NCBI RefSeq assembly: GCF_012939955.1
Contig: NZ_SPMY01000037.1
Span: 45,864 to 109,863 of the forward strand
Reading direction: 5' to 3'
Origin: Candidatus Accumulibacter phosphatis
GTDB taxonomy: Bacteria; Pseudomonadota; Gammaproteobacteria; Burkholderiales; Rhodocyclaceae
DNA length: 64,000 nucleotides
The notes below the pieces were generated by a model, which saw nothing but the letters and a program-made list of their open reading frames with translations, was not told the DNA's origin and did not search any database. This document shows positions 18,785 to 28,158 of the stretch, in pieces (within the stretch, counting starts at the first letter, position 1; each line of letters starts with the position of its first letter). Made by a program: the position numbers and the translations under genes.

Positions 18785-20064
18785 CACAGGCGCCACACGG
18801 TCACCCCGTGGGCAACCAGTTCCGCCGCGCTGAACATGCTCTTGACATCCGTCAGGACACCACCTTTCTGCAGCTTGCCGGCAATCTCGGCCAGTGGCCG
18901 CTGCTTGAACTCGCGGTGCGCGACGGCAGCGACAATCGCCGCTGCTTTGGGCAATTGCTCCCAGGGCGTCAACTCGACACCGTACTCGTGACGCGCTTCA
19001 TCGGCATCGGCAACCGGTTCGTGCACCAGCACCTGTGCCCCGTAGGACTCGAGCTCGCGGATGACATCAATGACGTGCGAGTTTCTCAGATCCGGGCAGT
19101 CCTCCTTGAAGGTCAGGCCCAGAACAATGATCGGCGCACCCTTGACCGGCAGGCCGTTGCGAATCATGTGCTTGATCGTCTGCTCGGCAATGAACTTGCC
19201 CATGCCGTCGTTGATGCGCCGCCCGGCGTTGATCACCTGCGGGTGATAACCGAGCATCTCGGCCTTATGCGTCAGGTAATAGGGATCGACACCGATACAG
19301 TGGCCGCCGACCAGACCAGGACGGAAAGGCAGGAAGTTCCACTTGCTGCCGGCCGCTTCAAGCACTTCCAGGGTATCGATGCCGACGCGATCGAAAATGA
19401 TCGCCAGCTCGTTCATCAGGGCAATATTGAGATCGCGCTGGGTATTCTCGATGACCTTGGCAGCCTCGGCCACCTTGATGCTGGAGGCCGGAAAGACGCC
19501 CGCCGTGATGATTTCCGAATAGACCGCGGTGACCCGTTCAAGGGTTTCCGGCGTGTCGCCGGAAACTACCTTGACGATTTTCGTGAGCGTCCGCTCCTTG
19601 TCGCCGGGGTTGATCCGCTCGGGCGAATAGCCAACGAAGAAGTCTTCTTTCCACTTCATTCCGGAGAACTTCTCGATGATCGGAATGCAGACTTCCTCGG
19701 TCGCGCCGGGGTAGACGGTCGACTCGAAGACGACCGTCGCACCGCGCTTCAGGTTCCTGCCGACCGCTTCGGAAGAGCCGATCAAGGGCCCGAAATCCGG
19801 CCGATGGGCATCGTCCACCGGCGTCGGCACGGCGACAATCACGAAATCCGCATCCGCCAATGCCGCCGGATCGGTTCCCACTTCCAGGTGCGAAGCGGCC
19901 TTGAGATCGGCGGTGCTGACCTCGCCGGTCGGGTCAAAGTGCTGCCGATAATGGGCAATCTTGCTGACTGAGAGGTCGAAACCGATGGTTCGCCTCTTCT
20001 TGCCAAACTCGACGGCCAGCGGCAAACCCACATAACCCAAACCAACCACAGCAACAGTAGTCAT
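18784..20064 (-). CDS. tviB: UDP-N-acetylglucosamine C6-dehydrogenase TviB-like (nucleotide sugar dehydrogenase)
   Basis: A 426-residue UDP-sugar dehydrogenase that oxidises the C6 hydroxyl to a carboxylate using two NAD. The N-terminal Rossmann motif [10 protein letters not shown] starts near residue 8, the catalytic Cys lies in [12 protein letters not shown], and the C-terminal UDP-binding region has [16 protein letters not shown]. Length and motifs match TviB/WbpA-type UDP-GlcNAc dehydrogenases better than UDP-glucose dehydrogenase. It is followed at once by the C4-epimerase, as in Vi-antigen precursor pathways. 45 bp separate it from prsT. Confidence 0.92.
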   Translation of the reverse strand: MTTVAVVGLGYVGLPLAVEFGKKRRTIGFDLSVSKIAHYRQHFDPTGEVSTADLKAASHLEVGTDPAALADADFVIVAVPTPVDDAHRPDFGPLIGSSEAVGRNLKRGATVVFESTVYPGATEEVCIPIIEKFSGMKWKEDFFVGYSPERINPGDKERTLTKIVKVVSGDTPETLERVTAVYSEIITAGVFPASSIKVAEAAKVIENTQRDLNIALMNELAIIFDRVGIDTLEVLEAAGSKWNFLPFRPGLVGGHCIGVDPYYLTHKAEMLGYHPQVINAGRRINDGMGKFIAEQTIKHMIRNGLPVKGAPIIVLGLTFKEDCPDLRNSHVIDVIRELESYGAQVLVHEPVADADEARHEYGVELTPWEQLPKAAAIVAAVAHREFKQRPLAEIAGKLQKGGVLTDVKSMFSAAELVAHGVTVWRL

Positions 20065-20109
20065 TTACTTTTTGTCCTCTCGCTATTATTCATTGGCAAA
20101 CGTTTGTGC

Positions 20110-22908
20110 TCAGAGCCCCTTGAGCAACGCAGTGACTTCGGCCTGCGCCGCAAATTTGTCGCCCAACTTGGCAAGCTCGTCAAGTTCGCTCCGGGCTTCG
20201 GTTTTCTGTCCGGTCTTGATCAGCGCCTTGGCATAGTTGAGACGAATCATGGCCTGCTGCGGGGCCAGTGCCACCGCCTCCTTGAGCAGCGCCAGCCCAC
20301 GTGCCTGGTTACCCTGGTCACCCTGATCTACCAGCAAGACACCGAGAGTATCCATTACGGCGGGCTGGTTTGGTGCCAACTTGTTGGCTTTCTCGGCATA
20401 TTCGATGGCTTTCGGATCCTTCAACTGACCTGCCACCCAGGCGAAGTTGTTGAGTAGCGCGGCGTTATCCGGCTGCGCCTCAAGCAAGGGCCGATAGAGC
20501 TTGGCCGCTGCGGCAAAGTCCTTGCGCGCGGTCGCACTCTCGGCCTGGTAAAGGCTGAAGCGGGCATCCTTGGGGTGATCCTTCAGCCAGGTCTGAGCAA
20601 AGCGGTCGGCTTCGGCAACATTGCCACTCACGGACAAGGTCGCGTACAGTTTGATGGCTAACTCGGTCGCCGCAGGGACCTGTTTGAGCCCGGCACGGTA
20701 GGCGGTTACAGCATCGGACCAGGAGCGCTTGGTGGCATGGAGATCGCCCTCGAAAACGTAGCCGACCGCCTCCTTTGGACGCTGCTTCTGGACTGCCCGT
20801 GCGACGGCGACCGCTTCCGTCACGCGACCGGCATCAAGTTCGAGCATGATGATTCCGCGCTGTGCATCGAGCGAATCGGGCATGACCTTCAACGCCTTGT
20901 GCAGGCTCTGCAAAGCCGCCTCCTTGTTCTTTGCCGCGACTTCGACCTCGGCCATGCGTAGATAGGGCAAGGGGAGATCGGGCTTGAGCGTAGCCAGCTT
21001 GCCGTAGGTGGCCAGCGCCTGGTTATACTCTCCGGCTGCCTGCTGGGCACGCCCGGCAGCGTCCAGAATCGCGGCCTCGTCCGGCATGGCTGCGACCGCT
21101 TCCTGGGCCGCGGAAAGCGCGCTTTTGGTGTCGTTCTTGCCAAGATACAGGCCGATCAACGCCAGCCGCGGAGTCGGCTCGCTCGGGTTGGCGGTCACCG
21201 CCCGGTTGATCAGGACGGCCACTTCCTCGGTCGTACCGCCTTCCTTGGCGCGTAGCTGGGCGAGCGCCAGGAGAGCCTGCATGCTCTTCGGATCGTTGGC
21301 CAGCAGGGTCTCGAAACGCTGCCTGGCGTCGGCAGGCTTTTTCTCGACGATATCCAGATTGGCCAGGTTGGCCGCCGCCGGATAATAGGTCGGGCTCAAA
21401 GCCAGTGCCTTCTCGAAACTCGCCCGCGCGCCAGAGAGATCGCGCTTGCCGAGTAGCGCCGTGCCGCGCAAATTATGCACCAGCGGGTCATCGGCCTGCT
21501 TCTTCTCCAGGCTGGCGACGGCCTGCAGCGCCGCGTCGAATTCACGACGCTGCAGGTGGGCGGCAATCAGCGCCAGGTCGGCGCGGTTGCCGGGGTCGGC
21601 GGCGGCGACCTTCTCGAGGTCGCGTAAAGCCACCTCGCTTTCACCTTTCGCCAGACTGACCATCGCCAGAGAGGTTCGCTTGCCAGCGTTCTGCGGGTCA
21701 AGGGCGGCAGCCTTCGCAAAGTACTCGCCCCCTTTCTCGATATCGCCGTTCTGAATGTAGACCTGGCCGGCCAGCGCCAGCATGTTCGAATCGTTTTCGA
21801 TCTTGTCGAGCACCGGCGTGAGCACACTCAGCGCTTTGCCAGGCTGCGAGCTACGCAGGTAGCTAGCAATCAGGACGCGCCGTGCAATACCAAGCTCAGA
21901 CGTGTTCGGAAGCGCCTTGAGCAGGTAGCTCTCGGCCTGCGGATAGGCCTTCAGCTCATATTCGATAAGGCCCGCCAGCTGCAAGCCAAGGGGGTTGTCC
22001 GGCGTACGCTTCAACAGCTCCAGAATGAATTCTCTGGCCGCCGGAAAGTCTTTCGTCTGGTAGGCCAGCAAGGCCTCCAGATAGATCGTCTGCGGCTGAC
22101 CCGGAGCGATGCCCTTCATCACCGCCAATTGTTGGGCAGCCTCATCGAGCTTGCCCTCCGCCAGGAGTTGCCGGATGACCGCCGCATGCGCCGGCAGGTA
22201 GGTCGGACGCAATTCCATTGTCTTCCGATACGCCAGCATCGCAGCGGCTGCATCACCCTGGTTGGACAAGAGATCTCCCTTCAGCTGCCAGGCGTCATAG
22301 AGTTCCGGCGATGTCGCGATGGCCGCATCAACCAGCGCCATCGCCGCCGGCAGATCACCCTGGCTTGCTTTCAGCCTGGCCTGGCCGAGCAATGCCGGGG
22401 GGTAGCCCGCTTGCGCGGCCACGGCAGCCGCAAAAGCGGCCTCGGCCTGCGCCGGCTTGTTCTGCATCAGGTAAGCCATCGCCAGCGAAGTCTGCAGGTC
22501 GGCCTTGGCCTGCGCCGTGGACAGTTCGGCGCTGGCCATTTCGCTAGTCACTTTGTCCGCCTGCCCCAGCGCCAGCAAGCTGCGCGCGAGTAGCGGCGTC
22601 ACCTCGTCGGCAGGGTATTTGTAGCCCTGCGCCTTGCGCAGCTCAACCTCGGCGCCGGTCGCATCACCGGCCTCAAGCAGCGCCTTGCCCAGCAGAAAAC
22701 GCGCTTCGGCCAGATCCGGTTTTTGCTGCAAAGCATTCTTCAGCTGGATGGTGGCCGCCTTGGGGTCGTTCTTGGCGAGGTACTGCTTGGCCGATGCGAG
22801 CATGGCTTCCGGCTTCTCGCCTCCACAGCCGACCAGAAGGAGAGCGGCCAGCAAACCGGAGACGGCCACTTTGCGCAGCCGCTGCATTGATGAGTGACGG
22901 GTATTCAT
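20110..22908 (-). CDS. prsT: XrtA/PEP-CTERM system TPR-repeat lipoprotein PrsT
   Basis: A 932-residue lipoprotein built almost entirely of TPR repeats (over 20 helix pairs such as PDLAEARFLLGKALLEAGD). The N-terminus is a lipoprotein signal with lipobox LLVGC, Cys28 being the acylated residue. PrsT is encoded with PrsK and PrsR in PEP-CTERM/exopolysaccharide loci and probably scaffolds polysaccharide export or protein sorting at the membrane. ATG 22908 has GGGGAT upstream; the longer frame to 22959 lies over the prsR end and is rejected. The gene is 37 bp downstream of prsR. Confidence 0.94.
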   Translation of the reverse strand: MNTRHSSMQRLRKVAVSGLLAALLLVGCGGEKPEAMLASAKQYLAKNDPKAATIQLKNALQQKPDLAEARFLLGKALLEAGDATGAEVELRKAQGYKYPADEVTPLLARSLLALGQADKVTSEMASAELSTAQAKADLQTSLAMAYLMQNKPAQAEAAFAAAVAAQAGYPPALLGQARLKASQGDLPAAMALVDAAIATSPELYDAWQLKGDLLSNQGDAAAAMLAYRKTMELRPTYLPAHAAVIRQLLAEGKLDEAAQQLAVMKGIAPGQPQTIYLEALLAYQTKDFPAAREFILELLKRTPDNPLGLQLAGLIEYELKAYPQAESYLLKALPNTSELGIARRVLIASYLRSSQPGKALSVLTPVLDKIENDSNMLALAGQVYIQNGDIEKGGEYFAKAAALDPQNAGKRTSLAMVSLAKGESEVALRDLEKVAAADPGNRADLALIAAHLQRREFDAALQAVASLEKKQADDPLVHNLRGTALLGKRDLSGARASFEKALALSPTYYPAAANLANLDIVEKKPADARQRFETLLANDPKSMQALLALAQLRAKEGGTTEEVAVLINRAVTANPSEPTPRLALIGLYLGKNDTKSALSAAQEAVAAMPDEAAILDAAGRAQQAAGEYNQALATYGKLATLKPDLPLPYLRMAEVEVAAKNKEAALQSLHKALKVMPDSLDAQRGIIMLELDAGRVTEAVAVARAVQKQRPKEAVGYVFEGDLHATKRSWSDAVTAYRAGLKQVPAATELAIKLYATLSVSGNVAEADRFAQTWLKDHPKDARFSLYQAESATARKDFAAAAKLYRPLLEAQPDNAALLNNFAWVAGQLKDPKAIEYAEKANKLAPNQPAVMDTLGVLLVDQGDQGNQARGLALLKEAVALAPQQAMIRLNYAKALIKTGQKTEARSELDELAKLGDKFAAQAEVTALLKGL

Positions 22909-22945
22909 AGGTATCCCCATGGAGTAGTTAAAATTGACAACAAGG

Positions 22946-24304
22946 CTACTTGAGTCCAAATCGATGCATCAAGTCGTAAAGTGTCGGGCGGCTGACGCCG
23001 AGCAGTTCCGCGGCTTTGACCACGTTGCCGTCGGCCCGCGCCATGGCGGCGATGATGACCCGCCTTTCGGCGTCGTCGCGTGCCTGACGCAGGTCCAGCG
23101 GCACCGCATCCGGCGACTCTACACCGGACAAGCCGATATCGTCGGCGGTGATTTGATTGCCTTCGGCCATGATCACCGCGCGCTTGATGCAATTTTCGAG
23201 TTCGCGCACGTTGCCCGGCCAGAGGTGTGCTTCGATTGCCCGCACAGCATCTTCGCGCATGGTCATCGCGCCACGATTCTGCTCCTCGGCAAAGCGCCTG
23301 ACAAAGGCATGCGCCAGTAAGGCGGGGTCACCGGAACGATCGCGCAGGGGAGGAATATTTACCACGATTTCAGCAAGGCGATAGTACAAATCCTCCCGAA
23401 ACCCCCCTCCGGTGATCAGGGACTTGAGATTCTGGTGCGTCGCGCAGACGATGCGCACATTGACCGGAATCTCCTGGCGCCCGCCGATCCTCTCGACCAC
23501 ACGCTCCTGCAGGAAACGCAGCAGCTTGGCCTGCAGCGAATGCGGCAGGTCGCCAATCTCGTCGAGCATCAGGGTGCCGTTGTTGGCCGTCTCGATCTTG
23601 CCCGGCGTCATTCGCGCCGCGCCGGTAAAAGCACCCTTCTCATAACCAAAGAGCTCGCTTTCCAGCAAGTTCTCCGGAATCGCCGCGCAATTGATGGCCA
23701 CGAAGCGCTCAGCGCGCCGCGCCGAGGACTCATGTACCGCACGCGCCAGGATCTCCTTGCCGGTACCGCTTTCGCCGAGTAGCAAGACCGTCGCATCGCT
23801 GACCGACACCCGTTCAATGGTGCGGCAAACACGCAGCAGCGCCGGGTCGCGAGTGAGCAGGCCGGACAGCACATCGGGCTGCTGCATCGACTGCAGTCGT
23901 TTGTTTTCCCGTTGTAGTTCATGCAGGCGGTAAGCGCGATCGACCGTCAAACCGAGCATCTCGATCTCGAAAGGCTTGGCGAAGAAGTCGTACGCGCCGA
24001 GGGCGATCGCCCGCAGAGCATTGCTGCGATCATTTTGACCGGTCAGAACGATAACCTTGGTGTCCGGCGCCAGGGTCAGGATTTCTTCGAGCAGTTTGAA
24101 TCCCTCGGAGACGGAATCGGCGTCGGGCGGCAAGCCGAGGTCCATGGTCACCACCGGTGGCTGGAAACGGCGGATCTGTGCCAGCGCACTCTCGCGGTCG
24201 TCAGCGGTCAGGGTCTCGTACTGGTCGAAAGCCCAGCGCATCTGTTTCTGTAGCGCTCGATCGTCTTCGACGATGAGCAGATTAGGTAGCTTTTCGGAAC
24301 TCAT
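22946..24304 (-). CDS. prsR: PEP-CTERM-box response regulator PrsR (sigma54-dependent)
   Basis: A 452-residue NtrC-type regulator. The receiver domain has Asp55 (VTMDLGLP) as phosphoacceptor. The central AAA+ domain has Walker A GESGTGKE at 177-184 and the sigma54-contacting GAFTGA at 224-229. The C-terminal Fis-type helix-turn-helix is KAAELLGVSRPTLYDLM. PrsR activates sigma54 promoters of PEP-CTERM genes in response to PrsK. Start ATG 24304 overlaps the prsK stop (ATGA). A matching sigma54 site lies in front of the PEP-CTERM gene at 56.5 kb in this window, a likely target. Confidence 0.96.
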   Translation of the reverse strand: MSSEKLPNLLIVEDDRALQKQMRWAFDQYETLTADDRESALAQIRRFQPPVVTMDLGLPPDADSVSEGFKLLEEILTLAPDTKVIVLTGQNDRSNALRAIALGAYDFFAKPFEIEMLGLTVDRAYRLHELQRENKRLQSMQQPDVLSGLLTRDPALLRVCRTIERVSVSDATVLLLGESGTGKEILARAVHESSARRAERFVAINCAAIPENLLESELFGYEKGAFTGAARMTPGKIETANNGTLMLDEIGDLPHSLQAKLLRFLQERVVERIGGRQEIPVNVRIVCATHQNLKSLITGGGFREDLYYRLAEIVVNIPPLRDRSGDPALLAHAFVRRFAEEQNRGAMTMREDAVRAIEAHLWPGNVRELENCIKRAVIMAEGNQITADDIGLSGVESPDAVPLDLRQARDDAERRVIIAAMARADGNVVKAAELLGVSRPTLYDLMHRFGLK

Positions 24305-26415
24305 TCGGACTCCTCCGGTAAATCAGCGGAGTTCTTTGTCGAGCCCGCATCAAACAATGGCAACAACAGGGCCACCTTTGTACCGACATCGACAGCGCTA
24401 TCGACCGACAGCTTGCCGCCCAATTCATGCACGTACTGGAAACTCTCGTAAGCACCAATCCCCATTCCCGTTGGCTTGGTAGTCTGAAAAGGCTTGAACA
24501 AGCGCTCGCGAACGAACTCCGGACTCATTCCGTGGCCGCTATCGCCGACCTCGACCAGGGCATTGCTCTCCTGCCGAGCCAAGCGGATCCACACCCGCCC
24601 ACCGTGTTCTGTGGCCTCCAGCGCGTTCTGCACAAGATGACCAATGACGCGCTCGATGCGGTCTTCGTGGCCGCGAGCCACCAGTTTCTCCTCGATGTTC
24701 AATTCCACCTCACGTCCCAGGCCAGTCTTGGCAGTCTGGATGCGGCGCACCACGTCAGCCAGATCGATGCCGCGTGGACCGTCAAGTGGAGTTGCGCCCT
24801 CGCGTAGTTGCAACATCAACTGGCGCATGCGCTCAACCGAGTTTTCGACGGTCATCAGCATGTCTTTCTGGAACTCGGGGTTGTCGCGGTGGCGTTCAGC
24901 GTTCTTGATCATCAACGACAACTGCGCGACGATGTTCTTCAGGTCATGGACGACAAAAGCCGACATGCGGTTGAAGGAGTCGAACTTGCGCACTTCGAGC
25001 AGCGCTTCGCTGGCCTGCATCTGGCCAAGAAAGGCACCCGCCTGCCGAGCAGCGGTTTTCAGCAGGTCGTTGACCTCCCAGTTGACGTCGATCCGGGCCC
25101 GCGCGGTGGCCAGCACGACAAAGGCAATCAGCTCGTTGCCGGTGGTCAGGGGCACCACCAGCCATGCGTTCGGCACTTCGACCAGCCACGGTGGCAGGAC
25201 GAGGCCATCATAACGCCGCGGCAGAGAGCGATATTCCTCGAGGTTGATCACCCAACCACTGTCGAGCAAAAAACGGCACAAGGGACTGCCATCATCCTCG
25301 GTGGCCGCCGACAGCGGCATGTTCCAGCACGCGGCTTGAGCGAAAAAGCGGCCCGACGGCTCCTTCAACCACAGCGCACCGCCGGGACTCTCGACCATGT
25401 CGGCCAGACCGCGCACGGCATGCCGTCCCATCCCCGAGAAGCCATCCTGCGAGGAAAGCGTCTGCGTGAAACGCAACCATTCCTCACGGTAGTCATAGCG
25501 GTAGCTAAAGAAGTGCTTGCCCACCTGGACCCGCAAACTCGCCCGCATGGAGCCCGAAAAGGTCAAGGCAACGAGAACCAGCAGGGCCGCAAAGAGCAGC
25601 GCCAACTGCAGAGCCCGCCCCCATTCGCCGCCGAACAAACGCACGTAGTAGCCGGCGGAAGCCATGAACAACAGATAGATACCGACAATAACCAGCGTTG
25701 CTGACTGCATGGCTGCGCGCTGCGACATCACCAGGCGGCGCTTCCAGTCGTGGCTGCGGATCGCTGACAAAGCGACCAGCGGCAAGCTTACCGCATGCGC
25801 GAAACCGCGGATGCTGAAAGCGTCGGAGTCGATCCGGTTGAACAGCAGCGCATCGGAGTAGAGGTACAGATCGAACAGGAAGGTACCGCCGAGCCCCAGA
25901 CATAGCGGTTTGATACTCCAGCGAAAATCGGGCGAGACGTTGCGGAACAACTGCTCCAGCAGCACCAGACCGAAGACGCTCATCGCCAGCGATGAAAACA
26001 GGGAAAGACGCTGTGCCGGTAGCGCCAGGTCAATTCCCGTGGCCACCAGTAACTGCGAGCCGAAACCAAAGGCAAGGAGCAGCAAGGCGATGCCCCCCAA
26101 CCAGCCAAAGCGCGCGCTCGCCGGCGCACCGTCAGCCGACTCCGGTTTCATCAGCAGGATCAGAAACAGATACCAGCCGCCGAAGCGCAAGGAATCGGCG
26201 ACCATACTGGCGGCGAGGAAAAGCACGTTTTGGGTCAGCGCAAAAGCCATCCCCAGCAGTCCCCACAGGGCACACAGACTGACCGCCAGGAACATCGCGC
26301 GACTACGACCTCCGACCTTCCAGCCAGACGCCAGATAGAGCGCCAGAAAGGCCGCCAGCAGTCCGGTCAGCCCGTAACTCCAGCTAGAAATAATCGCCAT
26401 ATCATTGTCCATCAT
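24301..26415 (-). CDS. prsK: XrtA/PEP-CTERM system histidine kinase PrsK
   Basis: A 704-residue membrane sensor kinase. The N-terminal third has about eight hydrophobic segments (for example WSYGLTGLLAAFLALYLA and LVIVGIYLLFMASAGYYV). A GAF-like region follows, then the H-box FVVHDLKNIVAQ with phospho-accepting His, and an ATPase domain with N-box HLVQNALEAT and G-box motifs (VGDSGHGM, MGIGAY). It should phosphorylate PrsR, whose gene overlaps it. The start is taken at the ATG pair 26415/26412, 11 nt after GGGGAG; the frame is open to 26487 but would overlap the previous gene. The input signal is unknown. Confidence 0.94.
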   Translation of the reverse strand: MMDNDMAIISSWSYGLTGLLAAFLALYLASGWKVGGRSRAMFLAVSLCALWGLLGMAFALTQNVLFLAASMVADSLRFGGWYLFLILLMKPESADGAPASARFGWLGGIALLLLAFGFGSQLLVATGIDLALPAQRLSLFSSLAMSVFGLVLLEQLFRNVSPDFRWSIKPLCLGLGGTFLFDLYLYSDALLFNRIDSDAFSIRGFAHAVSLPLVALSAIRSHDWKRRLVMSQRAAMQSATLVIVGIYLLFMASAGYYVRLFGGEWGRALQLALLFAALLVLVALTFSGSMRASLRVQVGKHFFSYRYDYREEWLRFTQTLSSQDGFSGMGRHAVRGLADMVESPGGALWLKEPSGRFFAQAACWNMPLSAATEDDGSPLCRFLLDSGWVINLEEYRSLPRRYDGLVLPPWLVEVPNAWLVVPLTTGNELIAFVVLATARARIDVNWEVNDLLKTAARQAGAFLGQMQASEALLEVRKFDSFNRMSAFVVHDLKNIVAQLSLMIKNAERHRDNPEFQKDMLMTVENSVERMRQLMLQLREGATPLDGPRGIDLADVVRRIQTAKTGLGREVELNIEEKLVARGHEDRIERVIGHLVQNALEATEHGGRVWIRLARQESNALVEVGDSGHGMSPEFVRERLFKPFQTTKPTGMGIGAYESFQYVHELGGKLSVDSAVDVGTKVALLLPLFDAGSTKNSADLPEESE

Positions 26416-26476
26416 GATCGACAAAGCTCCCCAATTCGCACCCCTCCGCCCTCGGCCATGATCATCGCCAGAAAGC

Positions 26477-27859
26477 TCACTGAGCACCCTTGCCGGTCAA
26501 CACCACGCCGACCGTCTGAAAGAGAATCACGATATCGAGGAACAGGCTGTGATTCTTGACGTAGAACAAATCGTACTGCAGCTTCTGAATTGAATCGTCG
26601 ACCGTCGAACCGTAGTGATAACTGACCTGCGCCCAACCGGTCACCCCGGGCTTGACACTGTGGCGTACGGCGTAGAAGGGGATATCGCGCGTCAGCTGAT
26701 CGACGAAATACGGGCGCTCGGGGCGTGGGCCGACCAGGCTCATGTCGCCGGTCAGCACACTGTACAGTTGCGGCAACTCGTCAATGCGGACCTTGCGGAT
26801 GAACCTGCCGACACGGGTCACACGATCATCGTTGGCAGTCGCCCAGCGGGGTTGGCCATCGCTTTCCGCGTCCTTGCGCATACTGCGAAACTTGATGACA
26901 TTGAACAAGCGGCCGTCGAGACCTACCCGCTCCTGCCGGTAAAAGACTGAAAACCCATCTTCGAGAACAATCAGCAACATGGTCAGCAGCATCACCGGTG
27001 CGGCGAGCAGCAAAAGGACCGCCGCGGCGATGATGTCGAACAGGCGCTTGACGCTGCTACGCCGCCAGCTCTGCCGAAACCCGTCGCCGAAGATCAGCCA
27101 GCTGACGCGCAACGAATCGATCCTGATCTGCCCGAGAGCACGTTCGAAGTAGCTCGCCAAGTCGAGGACCTTGACGCCGGACAGCTTGCAGTCAAGGAGT
27201 TCGCGCAGGGGAAGCGCCCCACCACGACGCTCGCGCACGGCAACAATGATCTCGTCCACCTTCAGCGCATGAGCGGTATCCGACAGCGACATGTCACGCG
27301 ACAGGAGAACCTGCGCCGGGACAACGATGTCGACGTCGGTCGGACTGGGATAGAAACCAACGATTTCGATATCCGGATCCGACTTGCGCAACACGCGGCC
27401 GACATTTTCCGCCTCGTCGCCAGCGCCAAAAACCAGCACCCGGTGGCTGAGCAGCATGCCGGTCCGGCTGTGCGCCGAATGGACGCGGTGCAGCAGGGTC
27501 GCGAAAAGTGCCGCCAGGCCAGACAAGAGCATGAAGCCGCGATCGACCTCGGCCACCGACAGCAGGGAAAACACCACATAGGCCAATGGAATCGCCAGGT
27601 ACAAGGACAGCACCGCACGCGCCCGCGTCTCTGCCCGAGTTCGGCTATGAACCCGCTGATAGATACCCAGCCAGGCGTTGAAGGCTATGCTCATCAACGC
27701 AAAAATCAGGGCATAGAAAGCGACCTTCTCAAGGGCGATCTCGCCGCCACGACCGACCCAAATGGCAACCAGGATCACGCAGATCACCGGGAACATCAGA
27801 TCGATCGCCACCCGGGCAATGGTCGCCCGATAAAACCAATGATTGAAGACCTTGATCAC
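26477..27859 (-). CDS. TIGR03013-type exopolysaccharide sugar transferase (polyprenyl glycosylphosphotransferase)
   Basis: A 460-residue membrane enzyme that starts polysaccharide repeat-unit assembly by moving a sugar-phosphate from UDP-sugar to undecaprenyl phosphate. It has four N-terminal membrane helices, a CoA-binding-like domain (HRVLVFGAGDEAENV), one further membrane helix with KRLFDIIAAAVLLLL, and the C-terminal catalytic region FRSMRKDAE, VRIDELPQLYSVLTGDMSLVG, GPRPERPYFV, GWAQVSYHYG. I chose the GTG at 27859 because AAGGGG lies 6 nt upstream; the frame extends to 27961 without a better site. About 300 bp upstream (27860-28158) contain no gene and no promoter I can name. Confidence 0.92.
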   Translation of the reverse strand: MIKVFNHWFYRATIARVAIDLMFPVICVILVAIWVGRGGEIALEKVAFYALIFALMSIAFNAWLGIYQRVHSRTRAETRARAVLSLYLAIPLAYVVFSLLSVAEVDRGFMLLSGLAALFATLLHRVHSAHSRTGMLLSHRVLVFGAGDEAENVGRVLRKSDPDIEIVGFYPSPTDVDIVVPAQVLLSRDMSLSDTAHALKVDEIIVAVRERRGGALPLRELLDCKLSGVKVLDLASYFERALGQIRIDSLRVSWLIFGDGFRQSWRRSSVKRLFDIIAAAVLLLLAAPVMLLTMLLIVLEDGFSVFYRQERVGLDGRLFNVIKFRSMRKDAESDGQPRWATANDDRVTRVGRFIRKVRIDELPQLYSVLTGDMSLVGPRPERPYFVDQLTRDIPFYAVRHSVKPGVTGWAQVSYHYGSTVDDSIQKLQYDLFYVKNHSLFLDIVILFQTVGVVLTGKGAQ

Positions 27860-28158
27860 GATAGCCCCCTTGCAAGCACGAATCCGACAAATTCTCGTTG
27901 ATAACTGACCTGCCGAGCACCGCTCTGAGAGGCGGCAAGCTCGGCGAATCTCACGAAACAAAGGTTATCAGCGGGTCGCCGGCAAGACCGTGACGGAATC
28001 CACAAGCGGGAGGCAATACCCTGCGAAACATACCCTGCAACTCCCTGCGAATATCAAACCTGCACTTTCACAAAGCGCAGCAACCGTCTGATATGTTTAA
28101 TTGTTATCCATTATTGTCGCGCAAACACAGCCAAGTAATCGACAAGCTGCGGCGTCTG